Source of the DNA: Acidobacteriota bacterium | GTDB taxonomy: Bacteria > Acidobacteriota > Holophagae > Holophagales > Holophagaceae | Length of the DNA: 64,000 nucleotides | Direction of reading: 5' to 3' | NCBI GenBank assembly: GCA_021802985.1 | Contig: JAJZQW010000001.1 | Coordinates: 1-64,000 of the forward strand | The notes under the pieces: model-generated | Told to the model about the DNA's origin: nothing | Database searches by the model: none | Seen by the model: the letters and a program-made list of their open reading frames with translations, nothing else | Made by a program: the position numbers and the translations under genes | Part shown: positions 20,188 through 28,605 of the stretch, piece by piece | Numbering within the stretch: the first letter of the stretch is position 1 | Layout: each line of letters opens with the position of its first letter

Positions 20188-21182
20188 GGACCTGGGCGCT
20201 GGTGGGGATGCTCTCCGTCGCCCTCGCCGCCCAGGTTTCAGGTCGGAGGCTAGAACCTTTGATCCTGCCGAGCCGAGGCCTGTCTGGTCCCCTGCGCGCC
20301 GAGATCCACCTCCCGGCGGGCTACGTCGCCCACCCGGGGCGCCGCTACCCCGTATGCCTGCTGCTGCACGGTGGTGGTGGCAGTGCTTCGGAGCTGCGGG
20401 AGCTGGGGCTGGCCGACCTGGCCACGCGCCATGGCGTCATCATCGTCGCGCCTGATGCCGGAGAGGCCCTGTTCGAGGACGCGGAGGCTGGCGCTGGGCC
20501 GCGCCTGGCCTCCGCCCTGGTCGAGACGCTGCTTCCCGCCGTGGATCGCCGCTACCGCACCCTGGGATCCCGGCAGGGGCGCCTGCTCGTGGGGCTCAGC
20601 CTCGGCGGCTACAGCGCCCTGCACCTGGGGATCACCCACCCAGAGGCCTTCGGCTTCATCGCCTCCCTCAGCGGCGTGGTGGGCATCGCCGGATGGACCT
20701 CCCAGGACGAGGGATTTCTCCCGGCGCGCCTGCGCACCCAGCTCCACCGGGCCCTGGGGGAACCGGGCTCCCCCGGCCGCCAGGCCAGGGATCTCGCCAC
20801 CCTCCTGGATTCCCTGCCTCCCGCCGCGATCCGCGGACTGCCTTTCCTGCGCATGGATTGCGGCAGAGAGGATTGGTTCTTCGAGGCCAATCGCTGCCTC
20901 TCCAGGCGCATGACCGCGCGGGGCATCCCCCATGCCTTCCATGCCCCGCCCGGCCGCCATGACGAGGCCTTCTGGCGTCGGCAGCTCGAAGAAGTGCTTC
21001 GGGATTGGGTGAACGCGGCCCCTTCTGGACCCACCTGCGAACCGGTCGAAGGTCGTCGCGGCCAACTGCGGAACGAGTCCTCCGCTTTGGGGCGGGAGAA
21101 GCCGAAGACCGAGTGGTGGCGGGCCTCGCCAGGCTGTATCAGGCTCGGGTCGCCCAGCACCCGCTCCGCCTCCAGCGCATGA
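20184..21182 (+). CDS. Secreted alpha/beta-hydrolase esterase (esterase D/PF00756-like)
   Basis: Signal peptide; HGGGGS oxyanion region; GLSLGG nucleophile elbow; GRHDEAFW His; ATGA overlap with upstream gene. Confidence 0.85.
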   Translation: MRTWALVGMLSVALAAQVSGRRLEPLILPSRGLSGPLRAEIHLPAGYVAHPGRRYPVCLLLHGGGGSASELRELGLADLATRHGVIIVAPDAGEALFEDAEAGAGPRLASALVETLLPAVDRRYRTLGSRQGRLLVGLSLGGYSALHLGITHPEAFGFIASLSGVVGIAGWTSQDEGFLPARLRTQLHRALGEPGSPGRQARDLATLLDSLPPAAIRGLPFLRMDCGREDWFFEANRCLSRRMTARGIPHAFHAPPGRHDEAFWRRQLEEVLRDWVNAAPSGPTCEPVEGRRGQLRNESSALGREKPKTEWWRASPGCIRLGSPSTRSASSA

Positions 21183-21230
21183 GACGCTTGCGTGCCTCGA
21201 GCGGGGTCTTCCAATGATTTGGATAGGCTC

Positions 21231-22601
21231 CTAGTGCGCGCCCACCGTGGACAGCAGCCGCGAACCCGTCGCATAGCAGGTCTTGTGGGTGATGTGATGC
21301 TCGAACTCGTGGCGGAACTTCTGCAGCGCCGAGTCCATGGGGCCGCAGGCGGCGTCGCCCAGGGGGCAGAGGGTGCGCAGGGCGATGCGGGGCGTGAGGC
21401 TGGTGAGCAGATCCAGATCCGCCATCCGGCCCTCGCCGTGCTCGATGCGGTAGAGGATCATCTCCATCCAGTTGCAGCCCTCGCGGCAGGGGGTGCACTG
21501 GCCGCAGCTTTCGTGGGCGTAGAACTTGATAAGGCGCAAGGTCGCCTGGACCATGCAGGTGTCCTCGTCCATGACGATGAGGCCACCCGATCCGGCCATG
21601 GAGCCTCGGGCCTTCACGGTATCGAAGTCCAGGGGGCAGTCGAAGTCCTTCTCGTCGAACATGGGGGCGCTCGCGCCGCCGGGGATGATGGCCTTGATCT
21701 TGCGGCCGGTGCTGGAGCCGCCCGCCAATTCGTTCACCACGAAGTCCATGGGCGTGCCCAGGGGCAGCTCGAAGAGGCCGGGACGCTTGACGTGGCCGCT
21801 GACACCGAAGATGCGGGTACCCGTGTTCTTGGGGGTGCCCAGCTTGCTGTATTCGGCGCCACCCATGCGGAGGATGGGGGGTACGGCCGCCAGGGTCTCC
21901 ACATTGTTCACGGTGGTGGGCTGGCCGAAGGCGCCCTTGGCCGCCGGGAAGGGCGGCTTCACGCGGGGCTCGCCGCGGCGGCCCTCCAGCGAATTGAGGA
22001 GGGCGGTCTCCTCGCCGCAGATGTAGGCTCCCGCGCCCCGGTAGACCAGCAGGTCATAGTCCCAGCCGGTGCCCAGGATGTTCTTCCCCAGGTAGCCGGC
22101 ATCACGGGCCTGCTGGATGGCGGCTTCGAGCTTCTCGATGAGCCAGAGGAACTCGCCCCGGATGTAGATGTAACCCATGGCGCACTGCATGGCCCAGCCA
22201 CCGATGATCATGCCCTCGATGAGCTGGTGCGGGTTGTATTCCAGGATCGCCCGGTCCTTGAACGTGCCGGGCTCGCCTTCGTCGCCGTTGCACACCAGGT
22301 AGCGGGTGAACTTCCGCTCGGGGGTGTCCTTGGGCATGAAGGACCACTTGAGCCCGGCCGGAAAGCCGGCGCCACCGCGGCCACGGATGCCGGAGGTCTT
22401 CATCTCCTCCACCACGGCCACGGGCTCCATCTTCAGAGCCTGCTTCATGGCCACATAGCCTTCATGCTTCTGCTCATAGACCTTGAGGGGCCAGTTGTCC
22501 AGATCACCCGCGCCCCGGAGCATCAGGTTCGGGTACTTGTCCGAGCCGAAGCCAGGAAAGGTGTAGAGCTGGGGGTCGTGCTTGGTTCGAATGGCGGCCA
22601 T
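21231..22601 (-). CDS. nuoF: NADH-quinone oxidoreductase subunit F
   Basis: GIRGRGGAGFPAGLKWSFMP, YICGEETALLNSLEG, ESCGQCTPCREG. Confidence 0.97.
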   Translation of the reverse strand: MAAIRTKHDPQLYTFPGFGSDKYPNLMLRGAGDLDNWPLKVYEQKHEGYVAMKQALKMEPVAVVEEMKTSGIRGRGGAGFPAGLKWSFMPKDTPERKFTRYLVCNGDEGEPGTFKDRAILEYNPHQLIEGMIIGGWAMQCAMGYIYIRGEFLWLIEKLEAAIQQARDAGYLGKNILGTGWDYDLLVYRGAGAYICGEETALLNSLEGRRGEPRVKPPFPAAKGAFGQPTTVNNVETLAAVPPILRMGGAEYSKLGTPKNTGTRIFGVSGHVKRPGLFELPLGTPMDFVVNELAGGSSTGRKIKAIIPGGASAPMFDEKDFDCPLDFDTVKARGSMAGSGGLIVMDEDTCMVQATLRLIKFYAHESCGQCTPCREGCNWMEMILYRIEHGEGRMADLDLLTSLTPRIALRTLCPLGDAACGPMDSALQKFRHEFEHHITHKTCYATGSRLLSTVGAH

Positions 22602-22611
22602 GTCCTACCCC

Positions 22612-23187
22612 TCACTTCGCCCAGGGGCGGTATTCGCCCCGCTTGCAGGCTTCCATGACTTCGATCAGCTTCTTCTCGTCCACCAGCTCGTCGTAGACAT
22701 CCTGGTTCACCTGGACGCAGGGGCCGACACCACAGCCGGCGAGGCACTCCACCTCTTCCACGCTCCACAGGCCGTCCGGGCTGGGTCCGTGACCCGGCTT
22801 GACGCCGGTCTTCTCGCAGACCTTCTCCAGCAACTGGGCGGCGCCGCGCAGGGCGCAGCTGATGTTGGTACAGACCTGCAGATGGAACTGACCGACGGGC
22901 GCCTTCTGGTACATCGTGTAGAACGTGGCCACGCCGAAGACATGGCCCTCGGGGATGCCGATGGCGCGGGCCACCGCCTTCATGGCGGAGAGGCTCACGA
23001 AGCCAAACTCGCGCTGGGCGATGTACAACGCGGGCAGCGTGGCGGCCAGCTTGTCCGGGAACTTGGCCATGATGGCCTGGATCTCCACCAGGGCCTCGGG
23101 GCTGAATTCCTTGCGCTCGCTCTCTGGCAGGCGCTGGCCCGGGGCCAGGGGCTCGTTCGAGGTCTCAGGGGGCTGGGGATGATTCAT
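22612..23187 (-). CDS. nuoE: NADH-quinone oxidoreductase subunit E
   Basis: Thioredoxin-like 2Fe-2S motif CTNISCALRGA...; ECLAGCGVGPCVQVN; adjacent to nuoF. Confidence 0.96.
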   Translation of the reverse strand: MNHPQPPETSNEPLAPGQRLPESERKEFSPEALVEIQAIMAKFPDKLAATLPALYIAQREFGFVSLSAMKAVARAIGIPEGHVFGVATFYTMYQKAPVGQFHLQVCTNISCALRGAAQLLEKVCEKTGVKPGHGPSPDGLWSVEEVECLAGCGVGPCVQVNQDVYDELVDEKKLIEVMEACKRGEYRPWAK

Positions 23188-23296
23188 GGGCGCGCTCGCA
23201 TGAAGGGCCAGTTTAGCCAGAAAGACAGAGGGGGGGCCCGGGTAAACCCCGTGCCCCCCATCACGATCCTGGACGCTTCAGGCCGCTGGGCCGAGG

Positions 23297-23539
23297 TCAG
23301 AGGTCGCAGTGGCTCCCGTCGCAGAACGGGGCCGTCTTGGTGTGCTTGCACTGGCAAAGGGCCTTCTTGCCGGCTTCGGTGATTTCCACCTTCATGGGAC
23401 GGAGGTCACAGACCTTGTGGGAGCCGTCGCAGAAGGGCTGTTTGGAACTCAGCCCGCACGAACACCACCAGTAGGTGCCCGGTTCCAGGTCCAGCACGGC
23501 CGGAACCTTGGCTGCCACTTTCGGATAGCCCTCGCTCAT
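23297..23539 (-). CDS. Double CDGSH iron-sulfur domain protein
   Basis: CSCGLSSKQPFCDGSH and CQCKHTKTAPFCDGSH. Confidence 0.95.
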   Translation of the reverse strand: MSEGYPKVAAKVPAVLDLEPGTYWWCSCGLSSKQPFCDGSHKVCDLRPMKVEITEAGKKALCQCKHTKTAPFCDGSHCDL

Positions 23540-23551
23540 CACGGCCTCCTG

Positions 23552-24130
23552 TTACTTGGAAACCTTGTCCGCTTCGACATTCAGGGTGATGGCCACATCA
23601 TCCCCCAGCATGCCGGGGTAGGCCTTGATTTCGTAGTCGTTGCGATTGATCGTCAACGCGCCATCCACGAAGCCGGCCACCACACTGCCGGCCTGCATGC
23701 CCGGGCCCGTCCCCGCGTTGGTGATGGGGAAGGTGATCTGCTTCTTCACCCCGTGCAGGGTGAAGTCGCCGGTGACCTCCAGCTTGCCCTTGGCCACTTC
23801 CTTCACCGCGGTGCTCTTGAAGGTGATCGTGGGGTACTTCGCCACATCGAAGAACTTGGGGCTGCGCAGGTCGTTGTCCCGCATGGTGCTGTCCGTGTTG
23901 ATGCTCGCGGTCTCGATGGTGACCTCCACCGAGGACTTGGTGATGTCCTTGTTGTTGATCTGGATCTCGCCCCCGAACTTCGTGAAGCGCCCGCTGGTCT
24001 TGGCCAGGAGGTGCCGGATGCTGAAGCCGATCTCGCTGTGGACCGGATCGATGCGGTAGGTGTCCTGGGCGGCGGCGGGCAGGGCGGCCAGCGCGAGGGC
24101 GGTCAAAAGGATGCGAAAGGGGTGGCGCAT
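23552..24130 (-). CDS. YceI-family periplasmic protein
   Basis: Signal peptide; YRIDPVHSEIGFSIRHLLAKTSGRFTKFGGEI; LRSPKFFDVAKYPTITFKST. Confidence 0.95.
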   Translation of the reverse strand: MRHPFRILLTALALAALPAAAQDTYRIDPVHSEIGFSIRHLLAKTSGRFTKFGGEIQINNKDITKSSVEVTIETASINTDSTMRDNDLRSPKFFDVAKYPTITFKSTAVKEVAKGKLEVTGDFTLHGVKKQITFPITNAGTGPGMQAGSVVAGFVDGALTINRNDYEIKAYPGMLGDDVAITLNVEADKVSK

Positions 24131-24147
24131 GGAACCTCCAGGGAATA

Positions 24148-24200
24148 GGTGTTTCACCATGCAATACAGTCTAGGTCGACTTTAAGAAGTTGCAACACCT
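24148..24200. promoter_or_regulatory. Candidate operator region for MarR/YceI divergon
   Basis: Inverted pair AGGTGTT (24148) / AACACCT (24194) and GTTGCAAC palindrome (24189-24196). Confidence 0.35.
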
Positions 24201-24243
24201 TTTTCAGAAGAATCTGTCATCCTGGATTCACGGAGCCGGTGCC

Positions 24244-24732
24244 ATGCATCTTCGCGAGGAACTGCAGATCGTCAAGCCTTTCGAGCCGGGCCAGGAGGTG
24301 GCCCTGGCCCTGCTGCTGGGGCGGGAGTATTTGACCCGGTTGTTCGACAAGGGCCTGTTCGAGCCCGAAGGCATCTCGGACCAGCAGTTCAACGTGCTGC
24401 GCATCCTCAAGGGCGGCCCCAAGGAGGGGTACCTGGTGAAAGACCTGCGCTGCCGCATGATCTTCAAGTTCGCCGACGCGCCCCGCCTGGTGAACCGGCT
24501 CGAGGCCCGGGGCCTGGTCAAGCGCTGCGAGAACCCCGCCGACCGCCGCGGCAGCCGGGTTCAGATCACTGCCAAGGGCCTGGCCCTGGAGGCCCGCCTG
24601 CGAACGCGCCACCAGGCCCTGGGCGCCCGGGTGGACCGGGTCCTCTCCTCCGAAGAGCGGAATCAGCTGCTCGACCTCCTCGAACGCCTGCGGAATGATC
24701 ACCGCGCCCAGCTGACGGAGCTGGAGGGCTGA
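24244..24732 (+). CDS. MarR-family transcriptional regulator
   Basis: ISDQQFNVLRILKGG, LVNRLEARGLVKRCENPADRRGSRVQITAKG. Confidence 0.9.
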   Translation: MHLREELQIVKPFEPGQEVALALLLGREYLTRLFDKGLFEPEGISDQQFNVLRILKGGPKEGYLVKDLRCRMIFKFADAPRLVNRLEARGLVKRCENPADRRGSRVQITAKGLALEARLRTRHQALGARVDRVLSSEERNQLLDLLERLRNDHRAQLTELEG

Positions 24733-24733
24733 G

Positions 24734-25073
24734 GGCGCCTTAGCGGTCCAGCTCACCCGCAATGATCCTGACGCCGCACATCCTATGCGGCGCCCTTCGG
24801 GCTTCGCCTTCGGCAAAGTCGCGCTCCGCTCCTGCTTCGCCCTCATGGCACCGGCCCGGCCGCGGGCTTCGCCCGCTCGCCGTCCTCGGCGCCTCAGCGA
24901 TCCAGCTCACCCGCAATGATGCTCACTCGGCGCTTCGCGCCTCGCCCTCCGGGCGGTGCCTCCGGCACCGTGGGACTCGCTCCGCTCGTCCTCATGGCAC
25001 CGGCCCGGCACCGGGCTTCGCCCGCTGCGGTGCTTGGCGCCTTAGCGATCCAGCTCGCCCGCAATGATGTTCA
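24734..25073. repeat. Three copies of the nuoD 3' end separated by ~150-bp hairpin-rich units
   Basis: GGCGCCTTAGCGGTCCAGCTCACCCGCAATGAT at 24734, GGCGCCTCAGCGATCCAGCTCACCCGCAATGAT at 24888, native at 25036; shared CTCATGGCACCGGCCCGGC in both units. Confidence 0.85.
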
Positions 25074-26247
25074 TGGCGCCAAGCACCGCGACGGCGTCGG
25101 CGATCAGGCAGCCCTTCACCTGGGTGTCGAAGCTGCTGAAGATGGGCAGGCAGGGGGGACGGACCCGGATGCGGTAGGGGTTCTTGCCGCCGTCGCTGAC
25201 GATGTAGAAGCCCAGCTCGCCATTGGCGGCCTCGGTGGCGCTGTAGACCTCGCCCACGGGCATCTCCATGCCGTGCATGATGAGCTTGAAGTGGTGGATG
25301 AGGCTCTCCATCCGGGTGTAGACCTTCTCCTTGGGCGGCAGGGCCACCTTGGGATCGTCCACGATGATGGGGCCCGGTTCCAGGCGGTCGAGCACCTGGC
25401 GGATGATGCGCAGGCTCTGGCGCATCTCTTCCACGCGGACTAGGTAGCGGTCGAACACGTCGCCCGTGGTGCCCACGGGTACGTCGAACTCGTAGGTCTC
25501 GTAGCCCAGGTAGGGCTGCGCCTTCCGCAGGTCCTGGGGGACGCCGGCGGCGCGCAGGCAGGGGCCCGTGTAGCCCCAGTTGATGGCCTCCTCGGCCGTG
25601 ATGGCGCCCACGCCCTTGGTGCGGTCATGCCAGATGGGGTTGTGGGTGAGCAGGCGCTCCAGCTCGTCGATGGCGGCTTCGCATTCCACGAGGAACCGCT
25701 CGGCGAGGGGCACGAAGCCCTCGGGAATGTCCCGGAAGAGCCCGCCGATGCGGGTGAAGCTGGTATGGAGCCGCTGCCCGGCCGCCATTTCGAACAGGTC
25801 GTAGATGGTCTCGCGCTGTTTGAAGAGGTAGAGGAAGGCGGTGAAGGCCCCGATGTCCACCGCGTTGATGCCCACGCAGATGATGTGGTCGCCGATGCGC
25901 GCCAGCTCGGACACCATGACGCGGATGAGCTCCGCCCGTCGGGGGATCTTCACATCCATGAGCTTCTCCACCGCCACGGTGTAGCCCACATTGTTCAGGA
26001 TGCTGGAGGTGTAGTTCAGCCGGTCCGTGAGGGGGATGAACTGCTGGTAGCTGAGGCTCTCGCCCAGCTTCTCGACGCCGCGGTGCAGGTAGCCGATCTC
26101 CGGGGTGGCCTTGGTGATGGTTTCGCCTTCGAGCTCGAGGACGATGCGCAGCGTGCCGTGCGTGGTGGGGTGCGACGGCCCCATGTTGACGATCATCTTG
26201 TCGCCGTCGAGCGCCTGCCGGGTCATGGCGATGGAATCCATGGTCAT
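25042..26247 (-). CDS. nuoD: NADH-quinone oxidoreductase subunit D
   Basis: NMGPSHPTTHGTLRIVLELEGE; EIGYLHRGVEKL; C-terminal NIIAGELDR. Confidence 0.97.
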   Translation of the reverse strand: MTMDSIAMTRQALDGDKMIVNMGPSHPTTHGTLRIVLELEGETITKATPEIGYLHRGVEKLGESLSYQQFIPLTDRLNYTSSILNNVGYTVAVEKLMDVKIPRRAELIRVMVSELARIGDHIICVGINAVDIGAFTAFLYLFKQRETIYDLFEMAAGQRLHTSFTRIGGLFRDIPEGFVPLAERFLVECEAAIDELERLLTHNPIWHDRTKGVGAITAEEAINWGYTGPCLRAAGVPQDLRKAQPYLGYETYEFDVPVGTTGDVFDRYLVRVEEMRQSLRIIRQVLDRLEPGPIIVDDPKVALPPKEKVYTRMESLIHHFKLIMHGMEMPVGEVYSATEAANGELGFYIVSDGGKNPYRIRVRPPCLPIFSSFDTQVKGCLIADAVAVLGAMNIIAGELDR

Positions 26248-26250
26248 GTC

Positions 26251-26754
26251 CTAACCCCTCGAGCCGTTGTTGTAGGGAGAGGTGCAGCCTTCCATGCAGA
26301 AGGGATCCCCGCCATCCAGGGGGAAGTCCTTGCGCAGCGCGTGGCCCGGGAAATCGTCCCAGAGGAGGAGGCGCCGAAGATCGGGGTGGCCCTCGAAGGG
26401 GATGCCGAAGAGGTCGAAGACCTCGCGCTCGAACCAGTCCGCGGTCTTGAACCGGCTCACCAGGCTGGGCATGGCCTCGCCATCGGCCACGGCCACCTTG
26501 AGGCGCAGCCGCTCCTGGCTCGCCAGGTTGAGCCAGTGGTAGACCACGTCGAAGCGGACGGGCTTGCCGTCGACTTCCCGTTCGGGCCAGTCCACGGCGG
26601 TGATATCGACGAGGAACTGGAAGCCTTCGCGATGCAGGAGGTCCACCACGGCCAGGAACTCGGCCTTGGGCACCACGATGGTCTGGTCGCCGCGGAAGGC
26701 GTGGCGGTCCGCGATCACGCCCGGCATCTGTGCGTCAATCTGCTCGATCACCAT
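26251..26754 (-). CDS. nuoC: NADH-quinone oxidoreductase subunit C
   Basis: DWFEREVFDLFGIPFEGHPDLRRLLLWDDFPGHALRKDFPL. Confidence 0.96.
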   Translation of the reverse strand: MVIEQIDAQMPGVIADRHAFRGDQTIVVPKAEFLAVVDLLHREGFQFLVDITAVDWPEREVDGKPVRFDVVYHWLNLASQERLRLKVAVADGEAMPSLVSRFKTADWFEREVFDLFGIPFEGHPDLRRLLLWDDFPGHALRKDFPLDGGDPFCMEGCTSPYNNGSRG

Positions 26755-26768
26755 GTCCCTGCCCCCGC

Positions 26769-27377
26769 CTAGAAGATCGTGCCCGCGCCGCGTTCAGCCG
26801 CGTCCAGCAGCATCTCGCGGATGGCCTGCTGGCCCGTGAGCCCCTTCTCCGCCTGCCAGGCCTCCTGGCGGGCCAGGCTCTCGTAGAACCGGGCGATGTG
26901 GTCCTTGCGCATGGAGAGCGATTCCTTCTCGATCTTCTCCTGCAGCTTCATCACGCCATAGAGCATGCTCTCGGGCCGCGGCGGACAGCCCGGCACGTAG
27001 ACATCCACGGGAACCACCCGGTCCACGCCCTGGAGCGTCGCGTAGGTGCGGTACATGCCGCCCGAGCTGGCGCAGACGCCCACGCTGACCACCCACTTGG
27101 GTTCGGCCATCTGGGCATAGATCGTGCGGAGCACCGGCGCCATCTTGTTGGTGACGGTGCCGAGAATCAGCATCATGTCGCTCTGCCGGGGGCTGAAGCG
27201 CATGGCTTCCGCGCCGAAGCGGGCGAGGTCGTACTTGGATGCCGCCATGCTCATGAACTCGATGGCGCAGCAGGCGGTGCCGAAGGGCATGGGCCACAGG
27301 CTGTTCTTGCGGGCCCAGTTCACCACCGCGTCCAGGCGGGTGGTCATCACCGCATCGTTGACATTCATCTCGGACAT
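26769..27377 (-). CDS. nuoB: NADH-quinone oxidoreductase subunit B
   Basis: [58 protein letters not shown]. Confidence 0.97.
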   Translation of the reverse strand: MSEMNVNDAVMTTRLDAVVNWARKNSLWPMPFGTACCAIEFMSMAASKYDLARFGAEAMRFSPRQSDMMLILGTVTNKMAPVLRTIYAQMAEPKWVVSVGVCASSGGMYRTYATLQGVDRVVPVDVYVPGCPPRPESMLYGVMKLQEKIEKESLSMRKDHIARFYESLARQEAWQAEKGLTGQQAIREMLLDAAERGAGTIF

Positions 27378-27378
27378 G

Positions 27379-27759
27379 TCAGCGCTCCCACTCGAAGGCG
27401 CCCTTGCCCCAGGCGTAGATGAAGCCAACCAGCAGCGTGGCCATGAAGCTGAGCATCGCCCCGAAGGTCCAGAGGGCGTGCTTGTAATTCACGGCCCACG
27501 GCAGCAGGAAGGCGGCTTCCACGTCGAACAGGATGAAGAGCATGGCCGTGAGGTAGAATTTCACGGAGTACTTGTGCCGCGCCCCGGTCTGGAGCGGCGC
27601 CACGCCGCACTCATAGGGGGTGAGCTTCGCGGCCTGGGGGTTGTTCGGCTTCCACAGGGGCAGCACCTTGCCCGATAGGATCAGGATGGCCACCGCCGTC
27701 ACGGCGGCGACCAGGAAGAGGATCAGGACCGACAGGAAGGGCGATGCGGGGTTGGCCAT
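27379..27759 (-). CDS. nuoA: NADH-quinone oxidoreductase subunit A
   Basis: [44 protein letters not shown]. Confidence 0.96.
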   Translation of the reverse strand: MANPASPFLSVLILFLVAAVTAVAILILSGKVLPLWKPNNPQAAKLTPYECGVAPLQTGARHKYSVKFYLTAMLFILFDVEAAFLLPWAVNYKHALWTFGAMLSFMATLLVGFIYAWGKGAFEWER

Positions 27760-27933
27760 GGCGCACTCGAGCGGAGGAATCCGCGAGGGATCAGCTTAGC
27801 GTCCTTTGGCTTTTGGAGGGCCGTGTCAAGATCACAAGCTCCAGCCACCGCCCGCTTCCGGATAGAATCGCCTGCCGACGCATGCATCGGCTAGGATCTA
27901 GGGTGAGCCTTCCACCTTCCTGCCGGGAACCCC

Positions 27934-28191
27934 ATGACCGATCTGAAACAGCGCGTCAAAGAGATGATCATTGACCGTCTCAAGCTGGAGGGGATGACCC
28001 CGGACCAGATCGAGGACCAGGCGCCCCTCTTCGGGGAGGGCCTGGGCCTGGATTCCATCGATGCCCTGGAGCTGGTGCTGGGCATTGAGCAGGTCTTCGG
28101 CGTGAAGATCGAGGACGAGGCCTCCGGCACCCAGGCCTTCCGCTCCGTCGAAGCCCTCACGGCCTTCATCGCCGAGCACCGCAAGGCCTGA
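27934..28191 (+). CDS. Acyl carrier protein
   Basis: GLGLDSIDALELVLGIEQVFGVKIED (phosphopantetheine Ser). Confidence 0.94.
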   Translation: MTDLKQRVKEMIIDRLKLEGMTPDQIEDQAPLFGEGLGLDSIDALELVLGIEQVFGVKIEDEASGTQAFRSVEALTAFIAEHRKA

Positions 28192-28197
28192 TCCGCC

Positions 28198-28605
28198 ATG
28201 ACGGACATCGCCGGCCACCTGCCCCACCGCTATCCCTTCCTGCTGGTGGACCGGATCCTCGAGCGGGAACCCGGCGTCCGCGTGGTGGCAGAGAAGCTGG
28301 TGACCGCGGGGGAACCCCATCTGCAGGGCCATTTCCCGGACCGCCCCCTGGTGCCCGGCGTCCTGCTGCTGGAGATGCTGGCCCAGGCCGCGGGTTTCCT
28401 GGAGGCGGACTCCCTGCATGGCCGGGCGGTCTTCCTGGCCGCCATCCAGGACGCCAGATTCAAGGCTCCGGCCCTGCCCGGCGACCGGCTGCGCCTGGAG
28501 GTGGCGCTGGAGGGGACCTTCGGCGGGCTGATGAAGGTCCGGGGCACCGCCACCTGCGAAGGGCGGGAGGTCTGCACCGCCAGCCTGATGGTCAAACGGT
28601 CGTGA
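28198..28605 (+). CDS. FabZ/ApeP-like 3-hydroxyacyl-ACP dehydratase
   Basis: LPHRYPFLLVDRILE; LQGHFPDRPLVPGVLLLEMLAQAAG hot-dog signature. Confidence 0.93.
   Translation: MTDIAGHLPHRYPFLLVDRILEREPGVRVVAEKLVTAGEPHLQGHFPDRPLVPGVLLLEMLAQAAGFLEADSLHGRAVFLAAIQDARFKAPALPGDRLRLEVALEGTFGGLMKVRGTATCEGREVCTASLMVKRS

Noticed and set aside
21020-21230. Possible transposase or gene remnant between the esterase and nuoF
   Set aside because: The esterase frame simply runs on into atypical sequence, and the reverse-strand reading (LGAYPNHWKTPLEARKRL) is out of frame with nuoF. No convincing homology could be recognised by eye.
24734-25073. CRISPR-like direct-repeat array
   Set aside because: Only three repeats at ~150-bp spacing, the spacers share sequence, and there are no cas genes. 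The repeat is the nuoD coding terminus.
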